From: a virus
Reading direction: 5' to 3' (one strand)
DNA length: 56,907 nt
IMG/VR virus record: IMGVR_UViG_3300028829_004530
Coordinates: 1 to 56,907 of that record
This document shows, piece after piece, positions 23,923-32,564 of the stretch (its first letter is position 1; each line of letters begins with the position of its first letter). The notes beneath the pieces are model-generated. The model searched no databases and had not been told where the DNA came from. It saw only the letters and a program-made list of their open reading frames with translations. The position numbers and the translations under genes are program-made.

Positions 23923-24819
23923 TTAGTTAGTTTCTTCGTAATCTACAACTCTATCTTGTTCAAAATAGTATTCTTTCTTAGCTTGTGATAACCACCACTT
24001 ACTTTCTACTGGGTCTAACTCAGCTTTGTAAGAATGGAATAAGGAACCAACTCTTTGATTAAGGTGTTTATATCCAAATTTAGGAATAACAAATATCTTA
24101 TTATCTTTGAATGTCATTCTAAGTAAGAACTCATAAATGAATGTAAGTTTTATATTTGATTTAAGACCACCGAAGTCTTCGAATAATGATTTTTTAATTA
24201 CTGAACCATCAATGTTGAAGTTCTGATATGTAAGTAATGCTCCATTATCAAGGATACCCATTTCTTCTGAGAAACTTTGAGCCCATACAGCCTCGTTGGT
24301 AAGTCCAATGAATTGAGTTTGCTCATTTACATCCACAATTAATGGTAAGAACATATCCACATCTGAATGTGCTGCTCTATATTCCACAACATTCTTAAAC
24401 CAAATTTTAGCGTATTCATCATCTAATTCTAAGATGGATACCCACTCAGTTTTAGCAACTTCAACCCCTAAGTTAATTTGAGATGAGAAATCAGTCTTAC
24501 CATCGTTTTCAACAATAGTAACAATACTCTTAATCGCACCAAAATCATACTTACTTAACTCTTTAAATACATCACTACCTTTAGGTACAATGATTAAAAC
24601 TGCATCTGGTTTAGTCATTTGGTCTTCAATACTCTTTACTGCGTTAGCAAATAAAGTTCTCGTATCATCAGTTAATTCGTGAACTGGTAATAATACTGAA
24701 ATATCTGTTTTGACTGTTTTCTTTTTAACTGCTACTTTTTTGGTTGCTGTCTTCTTGGTTGTAGTCTTCTTAGCTGTAGCCTTCTTAGCTGTAGCCTTTT
24801 TGTTTGTTTTCTTTTCCAT
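23923..24819 (-). CDS. GT-A glycosyltransferase with basic repeat tail
   Basis: Residues 1-39 are Lys/Thr/Ala repeats (K-K-A-T-A-K-K-T-T) like the tails of histone H1-type proteins. The rest is a family-2-type GT-A domain: I-S-V-L-L-P-V-H (40-47), S-I-E-D-Q-M-T-K-P-D-A, and the acidic metal-binding site L-E-L-D-D-E (130-135). The acceptor half ends with H-L-N-Q-R-V-G-S. It sits two bases behind the next glycosyltransferase and abuts the late sigma gene. It probably transfers a sugar to a virion or envelope acceptor; the basic tail could hold DNA or an acidic protein. Donor and acceptor are unknown. Confidence 0.8.
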   Translation of the reverse strand: MEKKTNKKATAKKATAKKTTTKKTATKKVAVKKKTVKTDISVLLPVHELTDDTRTLFANAVKSIEDQMTKPDAVLIIVPKGSDVFKELSKYDFGAIKSIVTIVENDGKTDFSSQINLGVEVAKTEWVSILELDDEYAKIWFKNVVEYRAAHSDVDMFLPLIVDVNEQTQFIGLTNEAVWAQSFSEEMGILDNGALLTYQNFNIDGSVIKKSLFEDFGGLKSNIKLTFIYEFLLRMTFKDNKIFVIPKFGYKHLNQRVGSLFHSYKAELDPVESKWWLSQAKKEYYFEQDRVVDYEETN

Positions 24820-24821
24820 AA

Positions 24822-25946
24822 TTATGCTTTTGTTTCTACGTTAGTTTCTTTAGGTACCATAGCAACCACTTCTTCTCTTCTTGAAGCAACAATGTTTCCA
24901 TAAGTTTCCTCAATAGCTTTTCTTTGCTTTTCTAATGTGTAAGTCCCTCTAGTTTCTGCCATACCATCTAATAAACCTTGTGGTACTGAATCTTCAAACC
25001 AAACCTTCATATATGTTCCAATTAATTCTGGAATATTAAGTGTTGTGTTTGTCCAAACACCATTATTTTTAAGTGTAGTTTCACCCTTATCTGATGTTTC
25101 TTCCATCCATTCTGGAATCATGTTAGGAATCTTACCAATTACTGGTGTGTTACACTCCATAGCCTCAATTGGGAATGTTCCGAACCCAGATGGGTCATCA
25201 ATCCATACTGCTAAACAAGAGTTGGTTAATTCGTTTGCAAATGCTTCTTTTGGAAGACCTCTAAGTTCCTTGAATGTTACAAACTTGTAAATTGGATATT
25301 GAAGGTAGAATGATTTTGCTATTTTTTGTGCATCACCGTGATTTCTTGTTAAGATTGTCACGATAGGTTCTTTTGGTTTATCATTCATTTTGAACGAGTC
25401 AGAAATCCCAACAGGTACAATATGTGATTTCATACCAGGAAACAGGCTATTAATATAATCAGCTTGTTTATGTGATGTTGTAATTACATCACTAAAACCA
25501 TAATCCATATGCCATCTCTTTCCAATTGGTAATAACTCTAACAAGTAATCATATGATTGTGAAAAAACAATCTTCTTACATGGGAAAGCCTTAACTTGGT
25601 CCATTACATTAGAGAATACCTCTGGGATTATAATATAATCTGTTGGTGATACGTTTAGTTGTTGTGCCTCAATTGAAACGTGAGGTAGATTTGCATATTC
25701 CTCACCTAACCAATCTGAGATACCCATACCTTCTTCGTTTCCACGTACTCGATAATTATTTTTCTCATGCATGATATATGCCTTATAACCTAATTCATTT
25801 AACACTTTAACGTGCTCATAAATGTTAGCAACACTAGCTACTGGGTTACCCAATGTATCTAATGTAAAAAAGTAAAATGAGAAATCTTTGCTATCTATTT
25901 TTGCAAGGAGTTCTGCTACTTGTGTTTCTGGTGTTTTATTTTCCAT
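24822..25946 (-). CDS. GT-B glycosyltransferase, 374 aa
   Basis: A two-Rossmann-fold glycosyltransferase. The C-terminal half shows P-I-V-T-I-L-T-R-N-H, and the donor-site segment G-F-G-T-F-P-I-E-A-M-E-C-N-T-P-V-I-G, matching the E-x7-E-like region of GT4 enzymes. The N-terminal half has the acceptor-side pattern (V-K-V-L-N-E-L-G-Y-K-A-Y). An A-rich leader (A and T only) precedes the ATG, suggesting efficient translation. Overlap-free but tight spacing places it in the glycan operon. The sugar is not predictable from sequence. Confidence 0.82.
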   Translation of the reverse strand: MENKTPETQVAELLAKIDSKDFSFYFFTLDTLGNPVASVANIYEHVKVLNELGYKAYIMHEKNNYRVRGNEEGMGISDWLGEEYANLPHVSIEAQQLNVSPTDYIIIPEVFSNVMDQVKAFPCKKIVFSQSYDYLLELLPIGKRWHMDYGFSDVITTSHKQADYINSLFPGMKSHIVPVGISDSFKMNDKPKEPIVTILTRNHGDAQKIAKSFYLQYPIYKFVTFKELRGLPKEAFANELTNSCLAVWIDDPSGFGTFPIEAMECNTPVIGKIPNMIPEWMEETSDKGETTLKNNGVWTNTTLNIPELIGTYMKVWFEDSVPQGLLDGMAETRGTYTLEKQRKAIEETYGNIVASRREEVVAMVPKETNVETKA

Positions 25947-25964
25947 TTTTTTTATTTTTTATTT

Positions 25965-26351
25965 TTATTCTTCATCAATTTCTGTTAATACCCCAAATCC
26001 AAGTAACGTACTACACGCTATTTTAAATGGAATTGTGGTACTCGCTAATGCTCTTTCAAAACCTAACGTCTCATCAATTTCTTCATTATATGTTAGTAAA
26101 ACCTCTAAACACATTCTTAGGACATCATACTTTGGTCCATCAATAACTTGTGTTTTTTCATATTCTCTAGTCATCACACTTGTTGAAGTTGATTTCTGAC
26201 CACCAGCATCATTAGTGGTAATTTTTTCAGTTTCCGTTTCAGTAGCCATATCGTTATCACTACCGTTGGATACTATATTGGTGTATTTTTCTAAATCGAT
26301 GATATAATTCTTATCACCTAAACTTATCATACCCTCATTATAACTCTTCAT
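25965..26351 (-). CDS. Hypothetical protein, about 128 aa
   Basis: I prefer the ATG at 26351 (MKSYNEGMISLGD), which overlaps the previous gene by 14 nt; a longer start at 26399 would overlap it by 62 nt. The middle is a Thr/Ser/Glu-rich linker, and the C-terminus is a helical domain (Y-D-V-L-R-M-C-L-E-V-L-L-T-Y). No recognised family. It is coupled to the HAD-like gene upstream, so the two may act together. Confidence 0.6.
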   Translation of the reverse strand: MKSYNEGMISLGDKNYIIDLEKYTNIVSNGSDNDMATETETEKITTNDAGGQKSTSTSVMTREYEKTQVIDGPKYDVLRMCLEVLLTYNEEIDETLGFERALASTTIPFKIACSTLLGFGVLTEIDEE

Positions 26352-26976
26352 AGTCAGCTGTTTTGGTTCCGAAGATAGTCTCTCTAAGTTTCTCATCATT
26401 CATGAATTCCATAAGGTCATCAATTTCAAAGTCTGCTTTAACATCTTTATTATATGGTGAGTTAACCTTAACCGATATCTTACCAGAAGGTTTCGCTTCA
26501 AGAGCTACTGGACATGCAGTGATTAATACATCAAGACCATCCCATTTGTCAGCATAAGCTGTTACAAATCTAAAATTACTCGCTTTACAATGAGTCTTAG
26601 ATAAGAAAAAGAATGTTGCTGGGATACTACCAGCCGCTTCACGACTAACAATCTCAAACTCATGCTCTTCTTCATCCTTCATCTCCATAAGGAATTGATT
26701 AAGGTGGGTCATCATGTTAGGGTGTTGTTGGTCGCCTTGACCAAAGACCTCTAGAGGTGCCTCTAAATAAAGAAACTTTTTTAGTTCACGCTCATCTTCG
26801 AAATTAACCAATTCGTGATTCATAAGATTAAAATCTGTGATTGGGTATTTCGTAAGGTCAAATTCTATTGGTTTACCTTCTTCGTCACGTCCTGTATCAT
26901 GATACTTTTCGTACGTATAGGCAAATTGTCCAATATAGTCCCTTAGGACTTCGTTAAGTGTTATTCCAATTTTCAT
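26338..26976 (-). CDS. Possible HAD-like protein, 212 aa
   Basis: The N-terminus M-K-I-G-I-T-L-N-E-V-L-R-D-Y has the position and pattern of a HAD phosphatase motif I, but the two catalytic Asp residues of D-x-D are replaced (T-L-N). The C-terminal part with F-F-L-S-K-T-H-C-K and the strand D-V-L-I-T-A-C-P-V-A-L-E-A-K-P looks like motifs II-III of nucleotidase-like HAD folds. If so, it is a non-catalytic relative. The fold call is weak; the gene itself is convincing. It lies between PhoH and a short unknown gene. Confidence 0.55.
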   Translation of the reverse strand: MKIGITLNEVLRDYIGQFAYTYEKYHDTGRDEEGKPIEFDLTKYPITDFNLMNHELVNFEDERELKKFLYLEAPLEVFGQGDQQHPNMMTHLNQFLMEMKDEEEHEFEIVSREAAGSIPATFFFLSKTHCKASNFRFVTAYADKWDGLDVLITACPVALEAKPSGKISVKVNSPYNKDVKADFEIDDLMEFMNDEKLRETIFGTKTADYEEL

Positions 26977-27012
26977 ATGTTAATTATATTAATAATAGTC
27001 TGTAAGTAAACC

Positions 27013-27864
27013 TTACCATCTAAAATTCTTTCTAAACCAGATAGTGAGTTTTCTAAGGAATTTAGGTTTTTTCTTTTTATTCTTTTTTATTGTGGTTGCA
27101 ATGTTTACTCTTTCTATAACCTTATCAAAGTCTACATTAGAATAGTCACGACCATTGAGACTTGTTGGTTTATAGTTGTTAAGTATTTTAGAAATCAATG
27201 GGTTTCTAACAATCTCATCTTCACTGAATTCAATATACCCAATTTGTTCTATATTTTTATGCTTCTTAATACCATCATATAAACCACTATCTTTATAATT
27301 CTTGTATCTATCAGATTGGTCAAGGTCACCAGATATGATGAACTTTGAATTGTAACCAATTCTAGTAAGGAGTGTTTTCATTTGATGTGGGGACATGTTT
27401 TGCGCTTCTTCCATTACAAGTATGGTATTATCAATACTCTTACCTCTAATGAAACCCAAGGCACCAACAGATATAACACCGTCTTTTTCTAATCCAAGTC
27501 GATTCTTAATACCCATGATTTTATCTACGATATCTAAAGAAGGACCAACGAATGGGTCTAACTTTTCACGAAGGTCACCAGGCATGAAACCATATTTTTC
27601 CTCAGCCTCAACAGCTGGGTTTATAATAATAATTTTATTATATTGGTTGGAGACATTTTGGATTAACTCAATTGCTCTAGCAATCGCAACATAACTCTTT
27701 CCAACACCAGCTGGTCCAATTGCAAATATAATTTCTTTTTCAGTGATTAACCTAGAGAAATCTTTTTGTTTATGATTCTTACATTTAAGTCTGTGTCTTG
27801 TTGGGGTTTCCTTTGATACACTTTCCTCATTAGCTTGTTTTGTAGGCGTTTTCTTCTTCCTCAT
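27013..27864 (-). CDS. phoH: PhoH-like ATPase
   Basis: I choose ATG 27864, two bases after the upstream stop; an ATG at 27948 would overlap that gene by about 80 nt. From 27864 the product is 283 residues: basic Lys/Thr-rich N-terminus (1-30), then a PhoH P-loop domain with Walker A G-P-A-G-V-G-K-S (50-57), P-G-D-L-R-E-K (96-102), and Walker B I-L-V-M-E-E-A-Q-N (148-156) and I-S-G-D-L-D-Q-S. PhoH is common in large and marine phages; its role there is unsettled (RNA-linked NTPase or phosphate stress). The C-terminal end is highly basic. Confidence 0.92.
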   Translation of the reverse strand: MRKKKTPTKQANEESVSKETPTRHRLKCKNHKQKDFSRLITEKEIIFAIGPAGVGKSYVAIARAIELIQNVSNQYNKIIIINPAVEAEEKYGFMPGDLREKLDPFVGPSLDIVDKIMGIKNRLGLEKDGVISVGALGFIRGKSIDNTILVMEEAQNMSPHQMKTLLTRIGYNSKFIISGDLDQSDRYKNYKDSGLYDGIKKHKNIEQIGYIEFSEDEIVRNPLISKILNNYKPTSLNGRDYSNVDFDKVIERVNIATTIKKNKKKKPKFLRKLTIWFRKNFRW

Positions 27865-27865
27865 A

Positions 27866-28852
27866 TTATCTACCCTTTTTTCTTTCTTTATTCTTGTATC
27901 GTTCATCAAGTTCATCTTCTCTGAATTGTTCAATAAGACTAACTCCATCCTTTAATACCTCACTCTTAAATTTGATAACATAATAACCATCAAATTCAAT
28001 CAACTTATCAAATCCTGTAATCTTATATTCAAAATCATGTAAGTCCATAACACCTATCGTATTATATGAAACAAAATCGACTGTTGAAATGTCTAAGAAA
28101 TCAGCAACTCTAGGATTCTTCATCGCTTTCTTTACCTCAGATATAAAAAGTTTAGATTTTCTATCATCTGGGTTGGCGTATTTAGATACGTAAAACTCTA
28201 GTAATTTTTCAGTTTCAGAAATGGTTCTAACATTCATCTTTTTAGTAAACATTTCAAGTTCAAACTTAGCTCTAAATTCTCTAGTACAAGAAATCATTCT
28301 TTCTGTTTTATTACTTGATTCATAACCAGCACGACTTATCTCTCCTATAGTTGCTTGCCCCTCTTGTTTACCTGTATCTGGGTTTTCTGTTATTTGTATT
28401 GTCTTTTCAATTTCTTCACGTGAAAGTTCTTTAATATCAAAATCTAATGAGTCAGTCATAACCGAATCATTATTAACAACTATTTCTAACTCGTAATCAT
28501 CATATTCATCAATCTTTATCTTAGCCATCCCAGCTTTCTTTCGACTACCAACAGTTTCAACAATTGGGGTTCCATCATCTTCATATCCAATGACGTTGAT
28601 TCTTTTCTCATTTTCAAATTTTTCAGTCTCATCTAAAACCTTATACATTCTCCATCTAAGGTCTCTAACTTCTTGGTTTATTTCACCTCTAGACAATGCA
28701 TCGGCAAGTGTTCCTTGGTTATGTCTTCGTTCTTTAGAAGACCCACCACCAGACTCACTATCACCACCTTGTGATAACATGTTCTCTTCAACGTTACCTG
28801 TTGCTAATGCAACAGCAGTAAGTTGTTTCTTTATCCATTTACCCAATCCCAT
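27866..28852 (-). CDS. Hypothetical protein, 328 aa
   Basis: ATG 28852 (MGLGKWIKKQL) is preferred; it overlaps the epimerase stop by 14 nt, while a GTG at 28912 would overlap it by 74 nt. The N-terminus has a possible amphipathic helix followed by a Gly/Ser/Glu-rich linker, and the rest is mixed alpha/beta with charged helices. No recognised domain. Its stop is one base from the PhoH start (TAA T ATG), so the two are translationally coupled. A virion or regulatory role cannot be assigned. Confidence 0.65.
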   Translation of the reverse strand: MGLGKWIKKQLTAVALATGNVEENMLSQGGDSESGGGSSKERRHNQGTLADALSRGEINQEVRDLRWRMYKVLDETEKFENEKRINVIGYEDDGTPIVETVGSRKKAGMAKIKIDEYDDYELEIVVNNDSVMTDSLDFDIKELSREEIEKTIQITENPDTGKQEGQATIGEISRAGYESSNKTERMISCTREFRAKFELEMFTKKMNVRTISETEKLLEFYVSKYANPDDRKSKLFISEVKKAMKNPRVADFLDISTVDFVSYNTIGVMDLHDFEYKITGFDKLIEFDGYYVIKFKSEVLKDGVSLIEQFREDELDERYKNKERKKGR

Positions 28853-29849
28853 ATCTCTCAAAAATTTTACAAATTCGTTTAGATGACATACCGTCACCAT
28901 AAGGTGATTCACTTGTTACGTCATAATTATTTATGTGTTTATCAAACAACCCTTTTAAGTCTTTTGGTTCCTCAACCATGAAACTAGTAAGACCAACTGA
29001 TTCTGGTCGTTCGGTTACCTTTCGACAAACCAATGCCTTCTTATTAAAGAATGAACATTCTTCTTGGATACCACCACTATCTGTAATAACCAATCTACAC
29101 TTAACTAATGTTTTAATTAACTCATCGTGAGTCATTGGTTCAACAACCTTAACCCAACTACTTAATTTTTTCCTGTGTTTTTGAACATTAGGATTCGGAT
29201 GTAATGGTAAAATAAACTCTAAGTGTGGGTGTACCGCAGCAATATCATTTAATTCGTTAAACCATTCACCCATTTGCTTATGATTCTCCCTTCTATGCAT
29301 TGTAATTAAGACCTTATTGGTGTATTCACAATCTTTTTTATATGGTAAAAGATTATCTAGTACCGTATTCCCAACAACTTGTATCTTAGAACCACTAATA
29401 TTTTCGTTGCGTAGATTTTTAAGATTTAACTTAGTTGGGCAAAGATGTAAATCAGCAATTGTTGAAACAATCATTCTATTATTCTCTTCTGGAAATGGGT
29501 TCTCGACATCACCAGTTCTAAGTCCAGCTTCTAAGTGAACTACCTTAATCTTTCTATGCATTGCAGCTATGGCTAAACCAACAACTGATGTGGTATCACC
29601 TTGTACTAGTATATGTGTAATACCCTCAAAACATTCATCTGGAATACTTAAACAATTTTTCATTACTGAATCTAATCGATTACCATCATAATCAACCATG
29701 GTCAAATTAAAGTCAGCATCCTTAGGTGCAATGTCTTTGTGTTGACCAGTGAACAGAGTTTTAAAGGTCATGTTTGACCTAGTCATCTCATCAATTAATG
29801 GTTTAACTTTAATATATTCTGGTCTAGTCCCGTATGTTATTAATATCAT
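28839..29849 (-). CDS. wecB: UDP-N-acetylglucosamine 2-epimerase (WecB-like)
   Basis: Converts UDP-GlcNAc to UDP-ManNAc in the cytoplasm, feeding surface-glycan synthesis. All hallmark segments are present: G-T-R-P-E (7-11), Q-G-D-T-T-S-V, V-H-L-E-A-G-L-R-T, F-P-E-E-N-N-R, H-L-C-P-T, V-V-G-N-T-V-L-D, M-H-R-R-E-N and D-S-G-G-I-Q-E-E. The 336-residue length is close to the usual 360-380. It overlaps the sugar-kinase gene by 4 nt (ATGA type), so both are co-translated. The call is strong; no dehydrogenase for ManNAcA is present in the window. Confidence 0.93.
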   Translation of the reverse strand: MILITYGTRPEYIKVKPLIDEMTRSNMTFKTLFTGQHKDIAPKDADFNLTMVDYDGNRLDSVMKNCLSIPDECFEGITHILVQGDTTSVVGLAIAAMHRKIKVVHLEAGLRTGDVENPFPEENNRMIVSTIADLHLCPTKLNLKNLRNENISGSKIQVVGNTVLDNLLPYKKDCEYTNKVLITMHRRENHKQMGEWFNELNDIAAVHPHLEFILPLHPNPNVQKHRKKLSSWVKVVEPMTHDELIKTLVKCRLVITDSGGIQEECSFFNKKALVCRKVTERPESVGLTSFMVEEPKDLKGLFDKHINNYDVTSESPYGDGMSSKRICKIFERYGIG

Positions 29850-30595
29850 ATAAAATCACCTATTTTATTTACTCCCTTATGTTGTACAATTATAGTTGCA
29901 CAATCGTTGGCAAATTCAATTGCTTTGGTTATATCACCACATTCTAAATACTTAACAACCAATGTAGCCATGAACGTATCCCCAGCACCAGTCATATCTT
30001 TGATATCAACCTTTTCTACTGGATAAATAATCCCTTCGTAATTACAACCTTTACTTCCGATGGTAACAATTAAATTGTGGTTAAATTTACTCATATCAAC
30101 ATGAGCTTTTACATTGTTATCATATTCTAATTTGTTAATCTTAATTATCTTTGCATTTAAGCAATAATCACCTAGAATTTTCTTGGTATCAATGAAGACG
30201 TTCTTATGATTATTACATAACCATTTAATTTCTTCAACCCCAATAAAACCCTTACAATAATCTGAAATTATTATAACATCATAATCTTGAAGTCTTATAG
30301 ACATTAAATCCTTAAGTTTATCAACACTTGATTTGTCTGAATCGACTCTAACTAACATCTGATTAGTCTTCTCATCAACATATCTAGTCTTGGTTATTAA
30401 TTCTTTATTGGTGATGATGTCAACATTCTCATGAATTGACTTAACATTATCAAAAACATTCATAGCCATTCCACCATTTTCAATTGTTTTTGTTGGGATT
30501 AGTACTGGTACTGGTGCATCTGGACACAGTCTATCACATCTACCATAAATGTAAATGTCACGACAACTATCACCAATAATTAAAACCCTACCCAT
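29846..30595 (-). CDS. PfkB-type sugar kinase, HldE N-domain-like
   Basis: The ATG at 30595 overlaps the upstream stop (TAATG) and is preferred to the TTG at 30601. The protein matches the kinase half of HldE/RfaE, which phosphorylates heptose 7-phosphate at C1 in ADP-heptose synthesis: G-D-S-C-R-D-I-Y-I-Y-G, C-P-D-A-P-V-P-V-L, N-G-G-M-A-M-N-V and the PfkB signature D-M-T-G-A-G-D-T-F. At about 249 residues it is shorter than the usual 310-residue domain, and the nucleotidyltransferase half is absent. The natural substrate could be another sugar phosphate. Confidence 0.82.
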   Translation of the reverse strand: MGRVLIIGDSCRDIYIYGRCDRLCPDAPVPVLIPTKTIENGGMAMNVFDNVKSIHENVDIITNKELITKTRYVDEKTNQMLVRVDSDKSSVDKLKDLMSIRLQDYDVIIISDYCKGFIGVEEIKWLCNNHKNVFIDTKKILGDYCLNAKIIKINKLEYDNNVKAHVDMSKFNHNLIVTIGSKGCNYEGIIYPVEKVDIKDMTGAGDTFMATLVVKYLECGDITKAIEFANDCATIIVQHKGVNKIGDFI

Positions 30596-30999
30596 TACCA
30601 ACTAACTTCCCAATCTTTAAAATCAGCTGCAAGACAATCAATTTTATAATCTTTACGACCACCAGCTGCTTCTTGAATTTTATTCTTAGCGACATTACGA
30701 ATACCGTTTAATCCGTGTGTTAATTCTAAGTCATTACCATCCTTTATACCCTTACGGTAGTTAGATTCATTATGCCAGATGTGTAAGTTCATTTGAGATA
30801 GGACCACAATTGCTCTTATAATCTCAGCAGTCATCTTCCCTTCATTTTCATCTAAGTGAAGTTGAATATCATGTACGATATCATTAATCTCATCTGCATA
30901 TTCTTCTTTATGGTCTGTTATGAATACCTCTTTAAGTTGAGTTATTGATAATCTATCTACTAATTCAGATAGTGTTGGTAAATATTTTCTTTGTTTCAT
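30595..30999 (-). CDS. Helical phage protein near sugar genes, 134 aa
   Basis: A helical protein with L-S-E-L-V-D-R-L-S-I-T-Q-L-K-E-V and a C-terminal region I-W-H-N-E-S-N-Y-R-K with H-G-L-N-G-I-R-N-V-A-K-N. I recall this layout from proteins found beside nucleotide-sugar genes in other large phages and LPS loci (DUF4254-like), but no activity is known to me. It shares a TAATG junction with the sugar kinase gene, so it probably works in the same pathway. Confidence 0.65.
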   Translation of the reverse strand: MKQRKYLPTLSELVDRLSITQLKEVFITDHKEEYADEINDIVHDIQLHLDENEGKMTAEIIRAIVVLSQMNLHIWHNESNYRKGIKDGNDLELTHGLNGIRNVAKNKIQEAAGGRKDYKIDCLAADFKDWEVSW

Positions 31000-31000
31000 A

Positions 31001-31666
31001 TTAATTTACTTTATATATTAATTCGGAGCATGACGTTAGTCTACCACCCCAGTTTGCCTTATTTAAAATCTTAACATCCATCTTAGTTAAATTAAAGTTG
31101 GTTGTTAGGTATGTGTGCCACTCCGCACCAGTCTTAACGTTACAGTGGACATGTCGTTCCTCTGGTTTCGTATATAACCAATTAGCCGCAGATGCAATTA
31201 TACATGTATCTGACTTAGAGTGTTTAATTAGATTACTCATGAATACATCAAAACTACTAGGTTCAATGTGTTCAAAGTGTTCAAATGAACAGATTAAATC
31301 GAATATAATTCTCTCACCATTCTCATCAACCAATTCATAATCAACATCCGTTCTTAATATGAAGTGATTATCTAAGTCGAGGAATGGACTATTAACAGTT
31401 TCCTTATTCCCATCTAGTGTTACAATAACCAAATCTGGATTTAGTTTTAATAACCAATGTCTTAAATGACCAGCCCCCGAACCAACATCTAGAACATACT
31501 TCACATCTTTGAAGTTGTCTAATATATCCTTAGACAAATTTTCAAACATATTATGTAATGCGTCACAAGTTGGACCTTCGAAATGAAGACCGTCATGGTG
31601 TTGGTAACCAGCTACAGTTTCTGAGGCATCAATCCCAACGTTTTCAGTATTTGTTTGTTTAATCAT
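31001..31666 (-). CDS. SAM-dependent methyltransferase, 221 aa
   Basis: A class I Rossmann methyltransferase. Motif I is V-L-D-V-G-S-G-A-G-H-L (60-70), followed by an acidic post-I residue in V-T-L-D-G-N and a motif IV-like region L-I-C-S-F-E-H-F-E-H. The protein ends in a short basic tail. It overlaps the upstream epimerase gene by 8 nt. Sugar O- or N-methylation of the glycan made by this operon is the likely role; substrate unproven. Confidence 0.82.
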   Translation of the reverse strand: MIKQTNTENVGIDASETVAGYQHHDGLHFEGPTCDALHNMFENLSKDILDNFKDVKYVLDVGSGAGHLRHWLLKLNPDLVIVTLDGNKETVNSPFLDLDNHFILRTDVDYELVDENGERIIFDLICSFEHFEHIEPSSFDVFMSNLIKHSKSDTCIIASAANWLYTKPEERHVHCNVKTGAEWHTYLTTNFNLTKMDVKILNKANWGGRLTSCSELIYKVN

Positions 31667-32564
31667 TTTCTACTCTATCTTTATAATAATTTATTGTTGT
31701 TGATAACGCTTCATCCATTGGTGTGAACTTAAAGTCTGGTAATAAATTAAACATCTCTGTCGTATCTAATCGTTTAGACCTCACCCCAACATATTTACTG
31801 GTATCGTAAAAAATATCATCTGAATTATAGTCAACTGCGTTACAAATGCTTTGAGCGTATTCCCTTATGGTATATTCAACCCCAGTACCTAAATTTAAGA
31901 TTTTATTCTCTAAGTGTAAAGTGTAAAACATAATATTTATCGCATCGTTAACGTAAACCAACTCACGCTTTTGATAACCATCACCCCAAAGTTCAACATC
32001 GGTTCCATGATTCTTACCAGAATAAATCTTCTTGATTAAATCAAATATGAAGTGGGAATCATCTAACTCAAAGTCAGTACCGTATAGTGTTGATGGAACG
32101 TAATACATATACTTCAATCCATATTGTTCAGCATACGACTTAAGACCAACTAAAAGCATTCTCTTGGTCATCGCATACGTATAAAGTCCAGTATCTGGCT
32201 CACCCTTCAAATAATTTTCCTCACTCATGAGGGTATCTGGTGAGTATGAACAACTAGTTCCCATAGCAATCATCTTTGCTTGTGGTTGATGGTCACTCCA
32301 ATACTTAAGGATGTTAGCGTTTATCCTCTCATTAACTTCATATTGCTCCGCTTTATGGTATAAACACCAATCACCAGCCTTAGTATGTGCCGCTAAATGG
32401 AAGATATAATCAAATTTGACATCATTATAAACATGTAAGTTCTTATCATCCATAAGGTTCGCCACCTTGGTGTTAGATATTAATACTTCCCAACCTAACT
32501 CATCTAATTTCTTCTTTAGGTGTCTACCTAGAAACCCACTTATACCTGTTACTAATACTTTCAT
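31659..32564 (-). CDS. Nucleotide-sugar epimerase/reductase (GDP-fucose synthase-like)
   Basis: An extended short-chain dehydrogenase. NAD(P)-binding motif T-G-I-S-G-F-L-G (6-13), H-L-A-A-H-T-K-A-G (57-65), catalytic Tyr130 and Lys134 in Y-A-M-T-K, and the substrate-side motif G-D-G-Y-Q-K-R-E-L-V-Y-V-N-D, most like GDP-L-fucose synthase (Fcl), whose signature is G-x-G-x-x-x-R-E-F. It would convert a keto-sugar nucleotide into an L- or 6-deoxy sugar. No GMD-type dehydratase is in the window. It overlaps its neighbours by 1 and 8 nt. Confidence 0.87.
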   Translation of the reverse strand: MKVLVTGISGFLGRHLKKKLDELGWEVLISNTKVANLMDDKNLHVYNDVKFDYIFHLAAHTKAGDWCLYHKAEQYEVNERINANILKYWSDHQPQAKMIAMGTSCSYSPDTLMSEENYLKGEPDTGLYTYAMTKRMLLVGLKSYAEQYGLKYMYYVPSTLYGTDFELDDSHFIFDLIKKIYSGKNHGTDVELWGDGYQKRELVYVNDAINIMFYTLHLENKILNLGTGVEYTIREYAQSICNAVDYNSDDIFYDTSKYVGVRSKRLDTTEMFNLLPDFKFTPMDEALSTTINYYKDRVEND

